This document shows, piece by piece, positions 37,290 through 46,404 of a DNA stretch of 64,000 bases; position 1 is the first letter of the stretch; every line of letters begins with the position of its first letter. Made by a program: the position numbers and the translations under genes. A model generated the notes under the pieces. The model was not told the origin of the DNA. It did no database searches and was given only the letters and a program-made list of their open reading frames with translations. Source of the DNA: Salegentibacter tibetensis (GTDB lineage: Bacteria; Bacteroidota; Bacteroidia; Flavobacteriales; Flavobacteriaceae); contig NZ_JAIQZA010000018.1 in assembly GCF_020164485.1 (NCBI RefSeq), forward strand, positions 1 through 64,000, read 5' to 3'.

Positions 37290-37418
37290 ATTTAAACCTT
37301 GCTTTATTAACGCCGATATAAAGTGATAATTATGTTAATGTAAAAAAAAGTAAACCCGCGGCTTTTGAAAAATGTATATTTACCGATATTTTTACACTGA
37401 AGAAAAGCCTTAACTTTT

Positions 37419-38102
37419 ATGTCTAATACCGTCCTGGAATTAAAGAACGCTGCTATTTATCAGCGTGAAAGCCTTATTTTATCTGAAGTAGATGTACACA
37501 TAAACAAAGGCGAATTTGTTTATCTTATTGGTAAAACCGGAACCGGAAAAAGTAGTTTTATGAAAACTCTTTACGGCGATTTACCACTAAATGAAGGTGA
37601 AGGGACTATAGTAGATTTTAATTTGCGGACGCTTAAGGAAAAAGACATTCCTTTTCTTAGAAGGAAACTTGGCGTTGTTTTTCAGGATTTTAAATTGTTA
37701 ACCGATAGAAATATTAAAGACAATTTGCTTTTTGTGCTGAAAGCCACAGGCTGGAAAGACCAGAAAGGTATGGATAGCAAAATAGATGAAGTGCTGGATA
37801 AAGTAGGGATGAAATCTAAAGGATTTAAATATCCTTATCAGCTCTCCGGCGGGGAACAGCAACGTGTTGCTATTGCACGCGCTCTTTTAAATGACCCCGA
37901 ACTCATCCTTGCCGATGAACCTACCGGCAACCTTGATCCGCAAACTTCAGTAGAAGTTATGGAAGTGCTACAGGAAATCAGTAAAAACGGAAACACCATC
38001 CTTATGGCTACGCACGATTATGCTTTATTGCTGAAATATCCTTCCAAAACCTTAAAATGTGATGGGCAACGTGTTTTTGAGGTTGTTCAAAAATCTGTTT
38101 AG
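37419..38102 (+). CDS. ftsE: cell-division ABC ATPase FtsE
   Basis: FtsE pairs with the membrane protein FtsX to control peptidoglycan hydrolases at the septum. The 227-residue ATPase has Walker [10 protein letters not shown] (residues 38-46), signature [15 protein letters not shown], Walker [13 protein letters not shown] and H-loop [21 protein letters not shown] after the Q-loop is typical of FtsE. No ftsX is adjacent, which is usual in Bacteroidota. The 3' end overlaps the convergent gene at 38099 by 4 nt. Confidence 0.88.
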   Translation: MSNTVLELKNAAIYQRESLILSEVDVHINKGEFVYLIGKTGTGKSSFMKTLYGDLPLNEGEGTIVDFNLRTLKEKDIPFLRRKLGVVFQDFKLLTDRNIKDNLLFVLKATGWKDQKGMDSKIDEVLDKVGMKSKGFKYPYQLSGGEQQRVAIARALLNDPELILADEPTGNLDPQTSVEVMEVLQEISKNGNTILMATHDYALLLKYPSKTLKCDGQRVFEVVQKSV

Positions 38103-38359
38103 GGCTGAACCTCATCAGCTTTTACCCTGTGCGGTTTTTTATTGATAAAAAGGTAGTAAAAATTTACGCCTACAATAACCGCATTGGTAATAATCACCGG
38201 CCAGGAATTGATTAAAATTCCGTAGATAATAAAGAAAATACAGCCCAGGCTATTTACAATTCTAAGCTTGAGGATATTTTTCATAAAGAAAGAAATCGCG
38301 ACGAAAAAAGAGGACAGGTAACCTATCCATTCTGTTAGACTAATTCCCAGGAATTCCAT
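38099..38359 (-). CDS. small membrane protein, YgjV-like
   Basis: This 86-residue protein has about three hydrophobic helices (LTEWIGYLSSFFVAISFFM, LGCIFFIIYGILI, VIITNAVIVGVNFYYLF) and a short basic tail. The pattern resembles YgjV-like inner-membrane proteins. Flavobacterial homologues have been mislabelled uroporphyrinogen decarboxylase, which nothing in the sequence supports. It is tail-to-tail with ftsE, overlapping by 4 nt. The function is unknown. Confidence 0.72.
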   Translation of the reverse strand: MEFLGISLTEWIGYLSSFFVAISFFMKNILKLRIVNSLGCIFFIIYGILINSWPVIITNAVIVGVNFYYLFINKKPHRVKADEVQP

Positions 38360-38369
38360 ATAAAAAAAG

Positions 38370-38485
38370 AAGAGTTTGTTTGAAAAGTTCTCAAGCTCGT
38401 CATTCTGAACTCGTTTCAGAATCTAAAATGTTAGAACCTGAAACAAGTTCAGGTTGACGGAAAAGGACAATCCAAACAAACTCTT
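38370..38485 (-). repeat. nested inverted-pair repeat element B (REPIN-like)
   Basis: The outer stem is 13 perfect base pairs, AAGAGTTTGTTTG (38370-38382) with CAAACAAACTCTT (38473-38485). Inside are CGTCA/TGACG (38398-38402 with 38455-38459) and two hairpins: ATTCTGAA...TTCAGAAT (38402-38422) and AACCTGAA-ACAAG-TTCAGGTT (38435-38455). It lies just downstream of the minus-strand typA stop, and the outer stem is followed by a T-run on that strand, so it may end typA transcripts. The outer stem differs completely in sequence from that of element A. Confidence 0.72.
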
Positions 38486-38498
38486 TAAAGTTGAGTGA

Positions 38499-40298
38499 TT
38501 AAACTATTTTATTTCTCTTTCTCTCGTTTTCTGTCAGGTAGATTTTACGCAACCTTAGGTGACTTGGAGTAACCTCAACATATTCATCTTTCTGAATGTA
38601 TTCCAGAGCTTCTTCCAAAGAAAATTTAAGTGCAGGTACAATCTTAGCTTTATCATCTGCACCCGAAGAACGTACGTTAGAAAGTTTTTTGGTCTTGGTT
38701 ATATTTACCGCCATATCATCCTGACGTGAATTTTCACCAATTACCTGACCCTCATAAATTTCTTCTCCCGGATCTACGAAAAACTTCCCTCTATCCTGAA
38801 GTTTATCTATAGAATAAGGAATTGCTTTTCCGCGTTCCATAGAGATCAACGAACCGTTTTGTCTTTGTGGAATTCCCCCTTTTAATGGCTGATATTCCTT
38901 GAAACGGTGCGCCATAATAGCTTCACCTGCCGTAGCAGTAAGCAATTGATTACGCAAACCTATAATTCCTCTTGAAGGAATCAAAAACTGAATAATCATT
39001 CGCTCGCCACGGGTTTCCATGCTTAGCATTTCTCCCTTTCGCATCGTTACCATTTCTACAGCTTTTCCTGAAACTTCTTCAGGTAAATCTATAGTTAGTT
39101 CTTCTACCGGCTCACATTTTTCACCATCAATTTCCTTGATAATCACCTGTGGCTGACCAATCTGAAGCTCATAACCTTCTCTCCTCATCGTTTCGATAAG
39201 AACAGAAAGGTGCATTACTCCACGGCCATAAACCAAAAATTTATCGGCACTATCGGTTTCCTTTACCCTAAGAGCAAGGTTTTTCTCTAATTCTTTGGTA
39301 AGTCTTTCTTTAATATGCCTTGAAGTCACAAACTTTCCATCTTTTCCAAAGAAAGGAGAATCGTTAATTGTGAAAAGCATACTCATTGTAGGCTCATCTA
39401 TAGCGATGGTTTTAAGACCTTCAGGATTTTCAATATCGGCTACGGTATCACCAATTTCAAAACCTTCAAGACCAACAATAGCACAAATATCACCTAGCTG
39501 AACTTCTTCTACTTTTTTACGGCCTAAACCTTCAAAAATAAAAAGTTCTTTAATTCTTGTCTTTTTAATACTACCATCACGCTTCACTAAAGAAACCTGC
39601 ATTCCTTCTTTTAAATGCCCGCGTTGAACCCTCCCAATAGCAATTCTTCCGGTAAAAGAAGAGAAATCTAAAGAAGTAATAAGCATTTGCGGAGAACCTT
39701 CCTGTACTTTAGGAGATGGAATGTGTTCCAAAACCATATCAAGAAGCGGTTCAATATTTTCTGTTTTTTCGTTAGGATCGTCGCTCATCCAGTTGTTTAG
39801 AGCAGAACCATAAACAGTTGGAAAATCAAGCTGCCATTCTTCGGCGCCCAATTCAAACATAAGGTCAAAAACCTTTTCGTGTACTTCATCTGGAGTACAG
39901 TTTGGTTTATCTACCTTGTTTACTACAACGCAAGGTTTTAAACCAAGATCTATAGCTTTTTGCAATACAAAACGGGTTTGTGGCATTGGGCCTTCAAAGG
40001 CATCTACCAGTAATAGCACCCCATCGGCCATATTCAATACTCGTTCTACCTCTCCACCAAAGTCGGCGTGGCCAGGAGTATCAATAATATTGATCTTGGT
40101 GTCTTTATAGACTACCGATACGTTTTTTGAAGTAATTGTAATACCACGTTCACGTTCCTGGTCGTTGTTATCCAGGATAAGATCTCCGGTGTTCTGGTTA
40201 TCCCTGAACAAACGGCAGTGATACATAATTTTGTCTACCAGGGTAGTTTTACCGTGGTCTACGTGCGCGATAATCGCGATGTTTTTAATAGCTGTCAT
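38499..40298 (-). CDS. typA: translational GTPase TypA/BipA
   Basis: This is a ribosome-binding GTPase of the EF-G family, involved in ribosome assembly and stress adaptation. The G motifs are AHVDHGKTTL, the switch region RGITITSK, DTPGHADFGGEV and NKVDKPN. EF-G-like domains II, III and V follow, then the TypA-specific C-terminal domain (SRQDDMAVNITKTKKLSNVR). The 599-residue length is normal. It has its own promoter (40323-40351) and ends in repeat element B. Confidence 0.97.
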   Translation of the reverse strand: MTAIKNIAIIAHVDHGKTTLVDKIMYHCRLFRDNQNTGDLILDNNDQERERGITITSKNVSVVYKDTKINIIDTPGHADFGGEVERVLNMADGVLLLVDAFEGPMPQTRFVLQKAIDLGLKPCVVVNKVDKPNCTPDEVHEKVFDLMFELGAEEWQLDFPTVYGSALNNWMSDDPNEKTENIEPLLDMVLEHIPSPKVQEGSPQMLITSLDFSSFTGRIAIGRVQRGHLKEGMQVSLVKRDGSIKKTRIKELFIFEGLGRKKVEEVQLGDICAIVGLEGFEIGDTVADIENPEGLKTIAIDEPTMSMLFTINDSPFFGKDGKFVTSRHIKERLTKELEKNLALRVKETDSADKFLVYGRGVMHLSVLIETMRREGYELQIGQPQVIIKEIDGEKCEPVEELTIDLPEEVSGKAVEMVTMRKGEMLSMETRGERMIIQFLIPSRGIIGLRNQLLTATAGEAIMAHRFKEYQPLKGGIPQRQNGSLISMERGKAIPYSIDKLQDRGKFFVDPGEEIYEGQVIGENSRQDDMAVNITKTKKLSNVRSSGADDKAKIVPALKFSLEEALEYIQKDEYVEVTPSHLRLRKIYLTENERKRNKIV

Positions 40299-40322
40299 AT
40301 AAGCGCCTCATTTTTAAGGCTG

Positions 40323-40351
40323 CAAATGTACGTCTTATTTTAAAGAAACAA
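40323..40351 (-). promoter_or_regulatory. typA promoter
   Basis: On the minus strand TTG (40349-40351), an 18-bp spacer and TACATTTG (40323-40330) fit the Bacteroidota consensus. The -7 element lies 25 nt before the typA ATG. It is the same TACATTTG octamer as before guaB. Confidence 0.6.
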
Positions 40352-40441
40352 GTATCTAATGCTACTTATTCAAAATAAAATATCCAGGGACAAACAAACT
40401 GTAAATCAATAAGTTAATCTAAAACAAAAGAATCAGAGAAA

Positions 40442-40639
40442 TTAGGAGGCGGGTTTTAGCTTTTTGTAAACGAAAAAACCAAAATAAATAGCGGCAATTG
40501 TTCCAAAACCAATGCTTAATAATGGTTCTTCCGGTCTTTGGTAAATAAAGAAAATGGTGGCTGCAGTCATTATTACCGCATTAATAAGCAAACGCTTAGG
40601 TGTATAATAATTGCTAAATTGTTCTTTTAATCCTCCCAT
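40442..40639 (-). CDS. small two-helix membrane protein
   Basis: This 65-residue protein has two hydrophobic helices (LLINAVIMTAATIFFIY and SIGFGTIAAIYFGFFVY) separated by a short loop, and a basic C-terminal end (KKLKPAS). The basic N-terminal YYTPKRLL suggests an inside orientation. A TAGCTTTG element 15 nt upstream supports expression. I do not recognise a family. Confidence 0.6.
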   Translation of the reverse strand: MGGLKEQFSNYYTPKRLLINAVIMTAATIFFIYQRPEEPLLSIGFGTIAAIYFGFFVYKKLKPAS

Positions 40640-40653
40640 AGTTGAAATTTTTG

Positions 40654-40661
40654 CAAAGCTA
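40654..40661 (-). promoter_or_regulatory. promoter -7 element of the small membrane protein gene
   Basis: The minus strand reads TAGCTTTG (TAnnTTTG), with a TTG 18 bp further upstream, close to the usual spacing. It is 15 nt from the ATG at 40639. Confidence 0.45.
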
Positions 40662-40678
40662 TGAAATTAAAAACAATT

Positions 40679-41164
40679 TCAATTCTCGTCGGCCGAGGGA
40701 CCATAGGTAGCAGGCACCGGAATATCCAGCAATCTAAAACATACCCCTAGTTGTGCCCTGTGATGCGGCAACTGGTTAAGCACCATCATTCTAAGCACAG
40801 AGTATTTAGGCATATCCATTAAAACCTTTCCGTCCTGGATCATTTTCCAGTTTTTTTCAAATTCCTTTTCCGGTTTTCTTAAAGCTGCTTCTGCTTCAGA
40901 AGTATTATTTTGTAATACTTCAATCATTTCCTCAACAGTATCAAAATCCGGAGATTTATATCCGGCCATGTCCATTTCATCCATTTCCATGGTAGCGGTA
41001 ATCCAGCTCGGGATTTCAGCCAGATGATTTGCCAATTGCCGTATGCTCATAGATTTTTTATGTGGCCGCCAATCCATTTTATCCGGTGGGATTCGCTTTA
41101 AAAATTTTTCAGTGATTACTACTTCGTGCTGAAGTTCAGATATTAAAAGATTTTGTAGTTCCAT
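40679..41164 (-). CDS. DinB family protein
   Basis: This 161-residue protein is a four-helix bundle of the DinB/YfiT metal-binding superfamily, whose members include thiol-dependent S-transferases. Three histidines expected for metal binding are probably in ELQHEV, RQLANHLAEIPSW and NQLPHHRAQLG, the last being the DinB hallmark. I chose the ATG at 41164 (MELQNLLISELQ), because the upstream extension is unlike family N-termini. The specific reaction is unknown. Confidence 0.85.
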   Translation of the reverse strand: MELQNLLISELQHEVVITEKFLKRIPPDKMDWRPHKKSMSIRQLANHLAEIPSWITATMEMDEMDMAGYKSPDFDTVEEMIEVLQNNTSEAEAALRKPEKEFEKNWKMIQDGKVLMDMPKYSVLRMMVLNQLPHHRAQLGVCFRLLDIPVPATYGPSADEN

Positions 41165-41260
41165 TGTTTTAAAAATTAACAAGGAAAATTACAACAATAA
41201 CTTCTTGAATTTCGGGTCATCTTACAAAAATCAAACTCGGGAAAACACCTAATTTTTGAA

Positions 41261-41291
41261 TTGCTCCTACCGCTTAATTCTTTTATCTTTG
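41261..41291 (+). promoter_or_regulatory. kdsA promoter
   Basis: TTG (41261-41263), a 20-bp spacer and TATCTTTG (41284-41291) match the Bacteroidota -33/-7 consensus. The ATG of kdsA is 19 nt beyond. Confidence 0.65.
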
Positions 41292-41310
41292 TCATCTCAA
41301 TTCCTTATTT

Positions 41311-42129
41311 ATGAAACTTGACCAAATACCTCAACTAAAACACACAGATTCCAACAACTTCTTTTTACTTGCCGGCCCTTGTGCTATTGAAGGCGAAGAA
41401 ATGGCGCTTAGAATAGCCGAAAAAGTGGTGGAAATCACCAATAAACTGGAGATTCCTTATGTTTTTAAAGGTTCTTTTAAAAAGGCAAACCGCAGCCGAA
41501 TTGATAGTTTTACCGGAATTGGCGATGAAAAAGCCTTAAAAATCCTACGTAAAGTTTCAGAAACTTTTGAAATTCCAACCATAACCGATGTTCACGAAGT
41601 AAGCGACGCGAAAATGGCTGCTGAATACGTAGATATTCTGCAAATCCCTGCTTTTTTGGTTAGGCAAACAGATTTGGTAGTAGCAGCTGCAGAAACCGGA
41701 AAAGTGGTCAACCTAAAAAAGGGACAATTTATGAGTCCCGAAAGCATGAAACACGCCGTGACAAAGGTAACAGACTGTAATAACGAACAGGTAATGGTTA
41801 CCGATCGAGGGACAATGTTTGGCTACCAGGATATGATCGTAGATTTTAGAGGAATTCCCACAATGCGTGAATTTGCTCCTACTGTTTTAGATGTCACGCA
41901 TTCATTGCAACAGCCTAACCAAAGCAGCGGTGTTACCGGGGGAAGACCGGAAATGATTGAAACCATTGCACGTGCAGGCGTGGTAAATAAAGTAGACGGT
42001 TTATTTATTGAAACCCATTTTGATCCTGCAAATGCGAAAAGTGATGGCGCTAATATGTTAGACTTAAAACATTTAGAAAAATTACTAAGCAATTTAGTCG
42101 CGATAAGAAAGACAGTAAGTAAATTATAG
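41311..42129 (+). CDS. kdsA: 3-deoxy-8-phosphooctulonate synthase
   Basis: KdsA condenses phosphoenolpyruvate with arabinose 5-phosphate to make KDO 8-phosphate for lipopolysaccharide. The 272-residue length is normal. FLLAGPCAIEGE and FKGSFKKANRSR line the PEP site, TDVHEV and ILQIPAFLVRQTD are conserved, and ETHFDPANAKSDGANML is the C-terminal signature. The position of the usual metal cysteine is occupied by asparagine in VFKGSFKKANRS-type enzymes, which makes class assignment by eye uncertain. The gene has a clear promoter and stands alone. Confidence 0.95.
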   Translation: MKLDQIPQLKHTDSNNFFLLAGPCAIEGEEMALRIAEKVVEITNKLEIPYVFKGSFKKANRSRIDSFTGIGDEKALKILRKVSETFEIPTITDVHEVSDAKMAAEYVDILQIPAFLVRQTDLVVAAAETGKVVNLKKGQFMSPESMKHAVTKVTDCNNEQVMVTDRGTMFGYQDMIVDFRGIPTMREFAPTVLDVTHSLQQPNQSSGVTGGRPEMIETIARAGVVNKVDGLFIETHFDPANAKSDGANMLDLKHLEKLLSNLVAIRKTVSKL

Positions 42130-42319
42130 AGATTTCCATAGGTTTAAACAGTAGAATTAGTTTGATAAATTTTCAAAGTAATTTTCGCAACTAAGCTTTC
42201 TCTTTCTAAAGAAAAGCAGGTGATTTCCAACAAATTTTCCACTCGAATAACAGATACAAAGTTGGAACCAGTATAATATCAATAGTGGGAAAACTTCAAT
42301 AAAAACTGCAATATTTTTG

Positions 42320-42335
42320 ATATCTACTTGTAGAT
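42320..42335. promoter_or_regulatory. perfect palindrome upstream of the osmolyte operon
   Basis: TATCTAC-TT-GTAGATA is a perfect 7-2-7 inverted repeat, 126 nt before the porin ATG and in the 330-nt gap after kdsA. It has the shape of a dimeric regulator site. No second copy was seen in the window, so the link to the operon rests on position alone. The rest of the gap is AT-rich without a clear gene. Confidence 0.4.
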
Positions 42336-42460
42336 AAATATAGCTTATAACTCTCTTAGTTAGGAATTTAATAATTAAATATAAGTTAATCATTAAGCCA
42401 GTAACCAGTTTTCATTATAAATTAAGTTAATTTGAAATTTAAACAATCAAAATAATCTTA

Positions 42461-43603
42461 ATGAGGAACCGGGGTGCCTTTTCCTATAATCTACTTTTGG
42501 CTATTTTCTGTATTTTTATAATAGCTCCATTAACAGCCCAGGAAGAACCTGAAGTTTCTGTTGGCGGAGCGCTGCGTTATAATTATAACTTATCTTCCTG
42601 GAAGGATGGCCAAAAAAGCCGTGGTGGTGATTTTGGTTACGATATCTTTAGAGTAAACTTTAACGCGAAATACAAAGGCGTTTACTTAAATGCTGAATAT
42701 CGTCTTTATTCTGATGCTTTTGGAGGTGGTGTGATGAAACAGGGATGGATGGGATATAAATTTAACGAGATAGACGAAATTCAGATTGGGTTAACGCAAG
42801 TCCCTTTTGGCATTCAGCAATATAACTCCCATAATTGGTTCTTCAACTTAACTTATTATATGGGGTTGGAAGACGATCATGATATGGGTGTAAAATATAT
42901 TCACGCTGGTGTAAAATATGAATATCACTTTGCATTCTTTAAAAACTCTGAAGAATTACGATTTGGAAGTGACACCGAATCTTCCACCAGCCGATATTCC
43001 TATGATGTAGTTGGCAGAAACAAAGAAGTGAACCAATTTAACGGAAAATTCGTTTATAAATTTGGAAATAAAGCAGCAAATAGATTAGGGGTTTCAGCAC
43101 AATACGGCGGACTTTATAATTTAGACACCCAGGAAACCGGAAATCATTACGGTTTAGCCGCACATTACGAAATCACTCAAAACCGCTGGAATTTAAAAGC
43201 GCAGGCTTTAACGGCTTCCCACAATCCTATAAATGCTGAAGGAGAAAGCAGGGATGCCCTAAGTTTTGGAGCTTATGGTGCTCCCTACCAGGTTGCTGCC
43301 GACTTTAATTTATATTCCCTCGCAATCTCCAGAAATGTTCCAGTAAACCTGGGGCCTATTTCCAACCTGGAATTCTACAACGATTTTGGTTATATGCAAA
43401 AACATAAAAGCAGTTTTACAGACTCTTATATGAACGTTACAGGAGTATTGGTTACCGCGGGGCAGGTATATACTTATATAGATTACGCTGCGGGGTACAA
43501 TCATTCCTGGTTGGGAGGTAATTTTGTAGATGATTTTGCAGCCGGTAATCCCAATGCTAAATGGGAAGCAAGATTTAACATCAATATAGGCTACTATTTT
43601 TAA
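42461..43603 (+). CDS. outer-membrane porin-like protein
   Basis: This is a 380-residue exported beta-barrel. A signal peptide (about residues 1-25, ending LTAQ) is followed by alternating strands beginning VSVGGALRYNYNL, and the protein ends with the aromatic NINIGYYF expected for Bam recognition. The barrel layout resembles phosphate- or substrate-selective porins (OprP/OprO-like). It is 23 nt upstream of the BCCT carrier gene, so it may let osmolytes through the outer membrane. Exact selectivity is unknown. Confidence 0.78.
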   Translation: MRNRGAFSYNLLLAIFCIFIIAPLTAQEEPEVSVGGALRYNYNLSSWKDGQKSRGGDFGYDIFRVNFNAKYKGVYLNAEYRLYSDAFGGGVMKQGWMGYKFNEIDEIQIGLTQVPFGIQQYNSHNWFFNLTYYMGLEDDHDMGVKYIHAGVKYEYHFAFFKNSEELRFGSDTESSTSRYSYDVVGRNKEVNQFNGKFVYKFGNKAANRLGVSAQYGGLYNLDTQETGNHYGLAAHYEITQNRWNLKAQALTASHNPINAEGESRDALSFGAYGAPYQVAADFNLYSLAISRNVPVNLGPISNLEFYNDFGYMQKHKSSFTDSYMNVTGVLVTAGQVYTYIDYAAGYNHSWLGGNFVDDFAAGNPNAKWEARFNINIGYYF

Positions 43604-43626
43604 TTTAATTTCTGAAAACCAATTGT

Positions 43627-45252
43627 ATGACAAAGAAAGTTACCAGAAGCGATGAGAAAAAATCAATATTTGGATTGGAAGTAAACGGACCCGTTTTCTT
43701 CATTTCCTCTTTTATTATCATTGTGAGTATCGCCTTGACCCTTATTTTCGAGAAACAGGCAGAATCAGCATTTTCAGATATTCAGAACGCCGTTGCCAAT
43801 AATGCCGACTGGTTTTTTATTCTGTGTGTAAATATTTTTTTAATATTTCTCATCTATCTCGCACTGGGACCCTTTGGCAAACTTAGAATAGGCGGACATA
43901 AAGCAAAAACCGAATTTAAAACACTTTCCTGGTTTGCAATGCTGTTTAGTGCCGGGATGGGAATCGGATTATTGTTCTTTAGCGTGGGAGAGCCTGTAAT
44001 GCATTTCACCACTCCGCCCACCGCCGAACCTGGAACTGCAGCAGCAGCTCAGGAAGCTATGAATTTCACTTTTTTACACTGGGGTTTTCACGCCTGGGGC
44101 GTTTACGCTTTAGTTGGGCTGGCACTTGCCTATTTCACCTATACCCGGGGCTTACCCCTTACCATCAGATCTATTTTTTATCCATTTTTAGGAGATAAAA
44201 TCTACGGAAAGATTGGAGATGCCATAGATATTTTCGCGGTTTTAGCTACTTTATTTGGGCTGGCAACGTCTCTTGGATTTGGAGTGCAGCAAATAGCTTC
44301 AGGTCTGGATCACGTTTTCAATGTACCCAGCGGTATTACCACCCAGGTCCTTTTGATTGCTGGAATTACTCTTATTGCTACAATTTCGGTAGTATTAGGT
44401 GTAGATAAAGGAGTTAAGTTTCTAAGCGAATGGAATATGAGGGTTGCCCTGGTTTTGCTGGGATTAGCACTAATACTGGGGCCTACTGTATTTATTTTTA
44501 GATCTTTTGTTGAAAACACCGGAAGCTATTTATACAATTTCATTGAAATTTCTACCTGGAGCGAAACTTTTACCGGTGGTTCCTGGCAAAACGACTGGAC
44601 TGTATTTTACTGGGGATGGTGGATTGGCTGGTCGCCGTTTGTAGGAATGTTTATTGCACGAATTTCTAAGGGTAGAACTATTAGAGAGTTTGTACTGGGT
44701 GTTTTATTAGTACCCTCTTTGGTTACCTTCTTCTGGCTTTCAGCCTTTGGCAGTGTTTCAGTTCAGGAGGCTCTGGGTGGAGATATGAGTATAATAAATG
44801 CGGTTAATGATGATATTGCCACTGCCCTCTTCGTTTTCTTTGAAGATTATCCGCTTTCCATGGTAATAAATGTTGTGGCAGTAATTCTAATTGCCGGTTT
44901 CTTTGTTACTTCATCAGATTCAGGTTCATTGGTTATTGATAGTTTAACCTCCGGAGGAAAAATAGATGCTCCAAAGGGACAACGTGTATTTTGGGCGGTA
45001 ACCGAGGGTACAGTAGCGGCAGTACTCCTAATTGGTGGAGGTTTACAGGCCTTACAAACAGCTACTATTGTAACTGGTCTACCATTTGCGGTTATCCTGC
45101 TAATTATGTGTTACTCGCTGTATAAAGGATTAAAGGAAGATCTTGTTGAAATTAAGGATAAAAAAGAACAAAAAGAAATAGAGAATTATGAGGAGATCGT
45201 AAATGATATCGTTAAAAAAAGAAATCTCGGAAAAAATAAAGAACAAAACTAA
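43627..45252 (+). CDS. BCCT family osmolyte transporter
   Basis: This inner-membrane carrier of 541 residues takes up betaine, choline, carnitine or related quaternary amines. About twelve helices are visible. The family signature is in the tryptophan-rich segment FYWGWWIGWSPFVGMFIARISKGRT, given here in parts FYWGWWIGWSPF and GMFIARISKGRT. The glycine-rich unwound helix GAGMGIG appears as FSAGMGIGLLFFSVGEP. The C-terminal tail is long, charged and lysine/glutamate-rich, as in osmotically regulated BCCT proteins. It lies between a porin and a universal stress gene. Confidence 0.93.
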   Translation: MTKKVTRSDEKKSIFGLEVNGPVFFISSFIIIVSIALTLIFEKQAESAFSDIQNAVANNADWFFILCVNIFLIFLIYLALGPFGKLRIGGHKAKTEFKTLSWFAMLFSAGMGIGLLFFSVGEPVMHFTTPPTAEPGTAAAAQEAMNFTFLHWGFHAWGVYALVGLALAYFTYTRGLPLTIRSIFYPFLGDKIYGKIGDAIDIFAVLATLFGLATSLGFGVQQIASGLDHVFNVPSGITTQVLLIAGITLIATISVVLGVDKGVKFLSEWNMRVALVLLGLALILGPTVFIFRSFVENTGSYLYNFIEISTWSETFTGGSWQNDWTVFYWGWWIGWSPFVGMFIARISKGRTIREFVLGVLLVPSLVTFFWLSAFGSVSVQEALGGDMSIINAVNDDIATALFVFFEDYPLSMVINVVAVILIAGFFVTSSDSGSLVIDSLTSGGKIDAPKGQRVFWAVTEGTVAAVLLIGGGLQALQTATIVTGLPFAVILLIMCYSLYKGLKEDLVEIKDKKEQKEIENYEEIVNDIVKKRNLGKNKEQN

Positions 45253-45263
45253 AAACAGGTATT

Positions 45264-46121
45264 ATGGAAAAATTCACTAATATTCTCGTTGCCCTGGACC
45301 TTTCAGAAATAGACAATTCCCTTATAAAATACGCCTCTTTCCTGGCCGATAAATTAAAGGTTGATAAGATGTATTTTGTGCATAATATCAAGAAGTATGA
45401 AATTTCTTCGCTTTTTGAAGAACAGTTAAAAGATATTAACCTGGATGAACTTATTGGAGATGAACTGAACGAAAAAGTGGAAACCCATTTTAGCAGTAAA
45501 GCCGATTGGGAGGTACTTATTTCTGAAGATCCTTATACCGAATCCCTGATAGGTTATATCGTTAATAAATATTATATAGATCTGGTGATAGTTGGAAACA
45601 AGAATAATAAAAAAGGCACCGGGGTTATCAGCAATAAGTTGCTTAGGCTGCTTAAATGTGATATTTTATCTATCCCGAGGGATTTCCCCCCGGAAATTAA
45701 AAATATTTGGGCCGGCACCGATTTTTCTCGTGAATCCCGAAAAATATTCAATATAGCGCAAATGCTTCAAAAAGCTACCTCGGCACCCGTAACAGCAGCT
45801 CATGTTTATTCGGTACCGGTGCAGTTTTCACCCTATGTTTCTATAAAAGATATGGTCCCAACAATTGAAAAACATGCAAAGCAGAAAAGCGAAAAGTTTA
45901 TGAGCAAATTAGATTTTAAAGGTGAAATAACCTCCAGAATTATTCCGGGAAGAGATTCCAGTGTGGCAAGTAATTTACTGGATTTTGCGAATAAAAATGA
46001 TGTAGATGTTTTAATCGTGGCCGATAAAGGTGCTAATAATATTTCCAACCTTTTAGTAGGAAGTGTGACCGAAGAACTATTTGGGGAAAACCCTGAATTA
46101 CCTTTATGGGTTTCTAAATAG
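45264..46121 (+). CDS. tandem universal stress protein
   Basis: This 285-residue cytoplasmic protein carries two Usp domains. The first begins FTNILVALDLSEIDNSLIKYA and has VIVGNKNNKKG in place of the usual G-2x-G-9x-G(S/T) loop. The second begins IWAGTDFSRESRKIFN and ends near DVLIVADKGANNISNLLVGS, closer to a nucleotide-binding loop. It is 11 nt downstream of the BCCT gene, so it is probably co-expressed and could regulate the carrier, as seen with other Usp-transporter pairs. Confidence 0.87.
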   Translation: MEKFTNILVALDLSEIDNSLIKYASFLADKLKVDKMYFVHNIKKYEISSLFEEQLKDINLDELIGDELNEKVETHFSSKADWEVLISEDPYTESLIGYIVNKYYIDLVIVGNKNNKKGTGVISNKLLRLLKCDILSIPRDFPPEIKNIWAGTDFSRESRKIFNIAQMLQKATSAPVTAAHVYSVPVQFSPYVSIKDMVPTIEKHAKQKSEKFMSKLDFKGEITSRIIPGRDSSVASNLLDFANKNDVDVLIVADKGANNISNLLVGSVTEELFGENPELPLWVSK

Positions 46122-46193
46122 GTTTGGTGATTCTAATCGAGAGATTATTATGGTCAAGCTATCCCGAAACTTTGAGATTGTTTTAGACTTCAG

Positions 46194-46290
46194 CCCCGAA
46201 ATTGCTTCGGGACTCTAATATGACACTAATAATTATTGTGCTAGATCTCCGAATAAATCCCGCCTGAACAGACGGGCAGGTTCAGGATGA
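46194..46290. repeat. intergenic hairpins after the Usp gene
   Basis: CCCGAA-ATTGC-TTCGGG (46195-46211) is a 6-bp hairpin extended by flanking pairs. About 50 nt later, CCCGCCTG and CAGACGGG (46258-46275) form a second hairpin, followed by CAGGTTCAGGATGAGG, which partly resembles the REP-like unit. Both look like dispersed intergenic repeats, and the first may end the porin-BCCT-Usp transcript. No gene is present in 46122-46404. Confidence 0.4.
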
Positions 46291-46404
46291 GGTTTTTCAA
46301 AAACTACCTAGTACATCTTTCTATCTATTCCAACTCCTCTAAAACCTGCAGATAATCTGATGTATTTTAATAACTAATTGCAACAAGCATTGGTTAATCT
46401 AAAG

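Noticed and set aside
43310-43633. 107-codon minus-strand frame over the porin end
   Set aside because: It is antisense to the porin barrel and BCCT start, with no recognisable domain.
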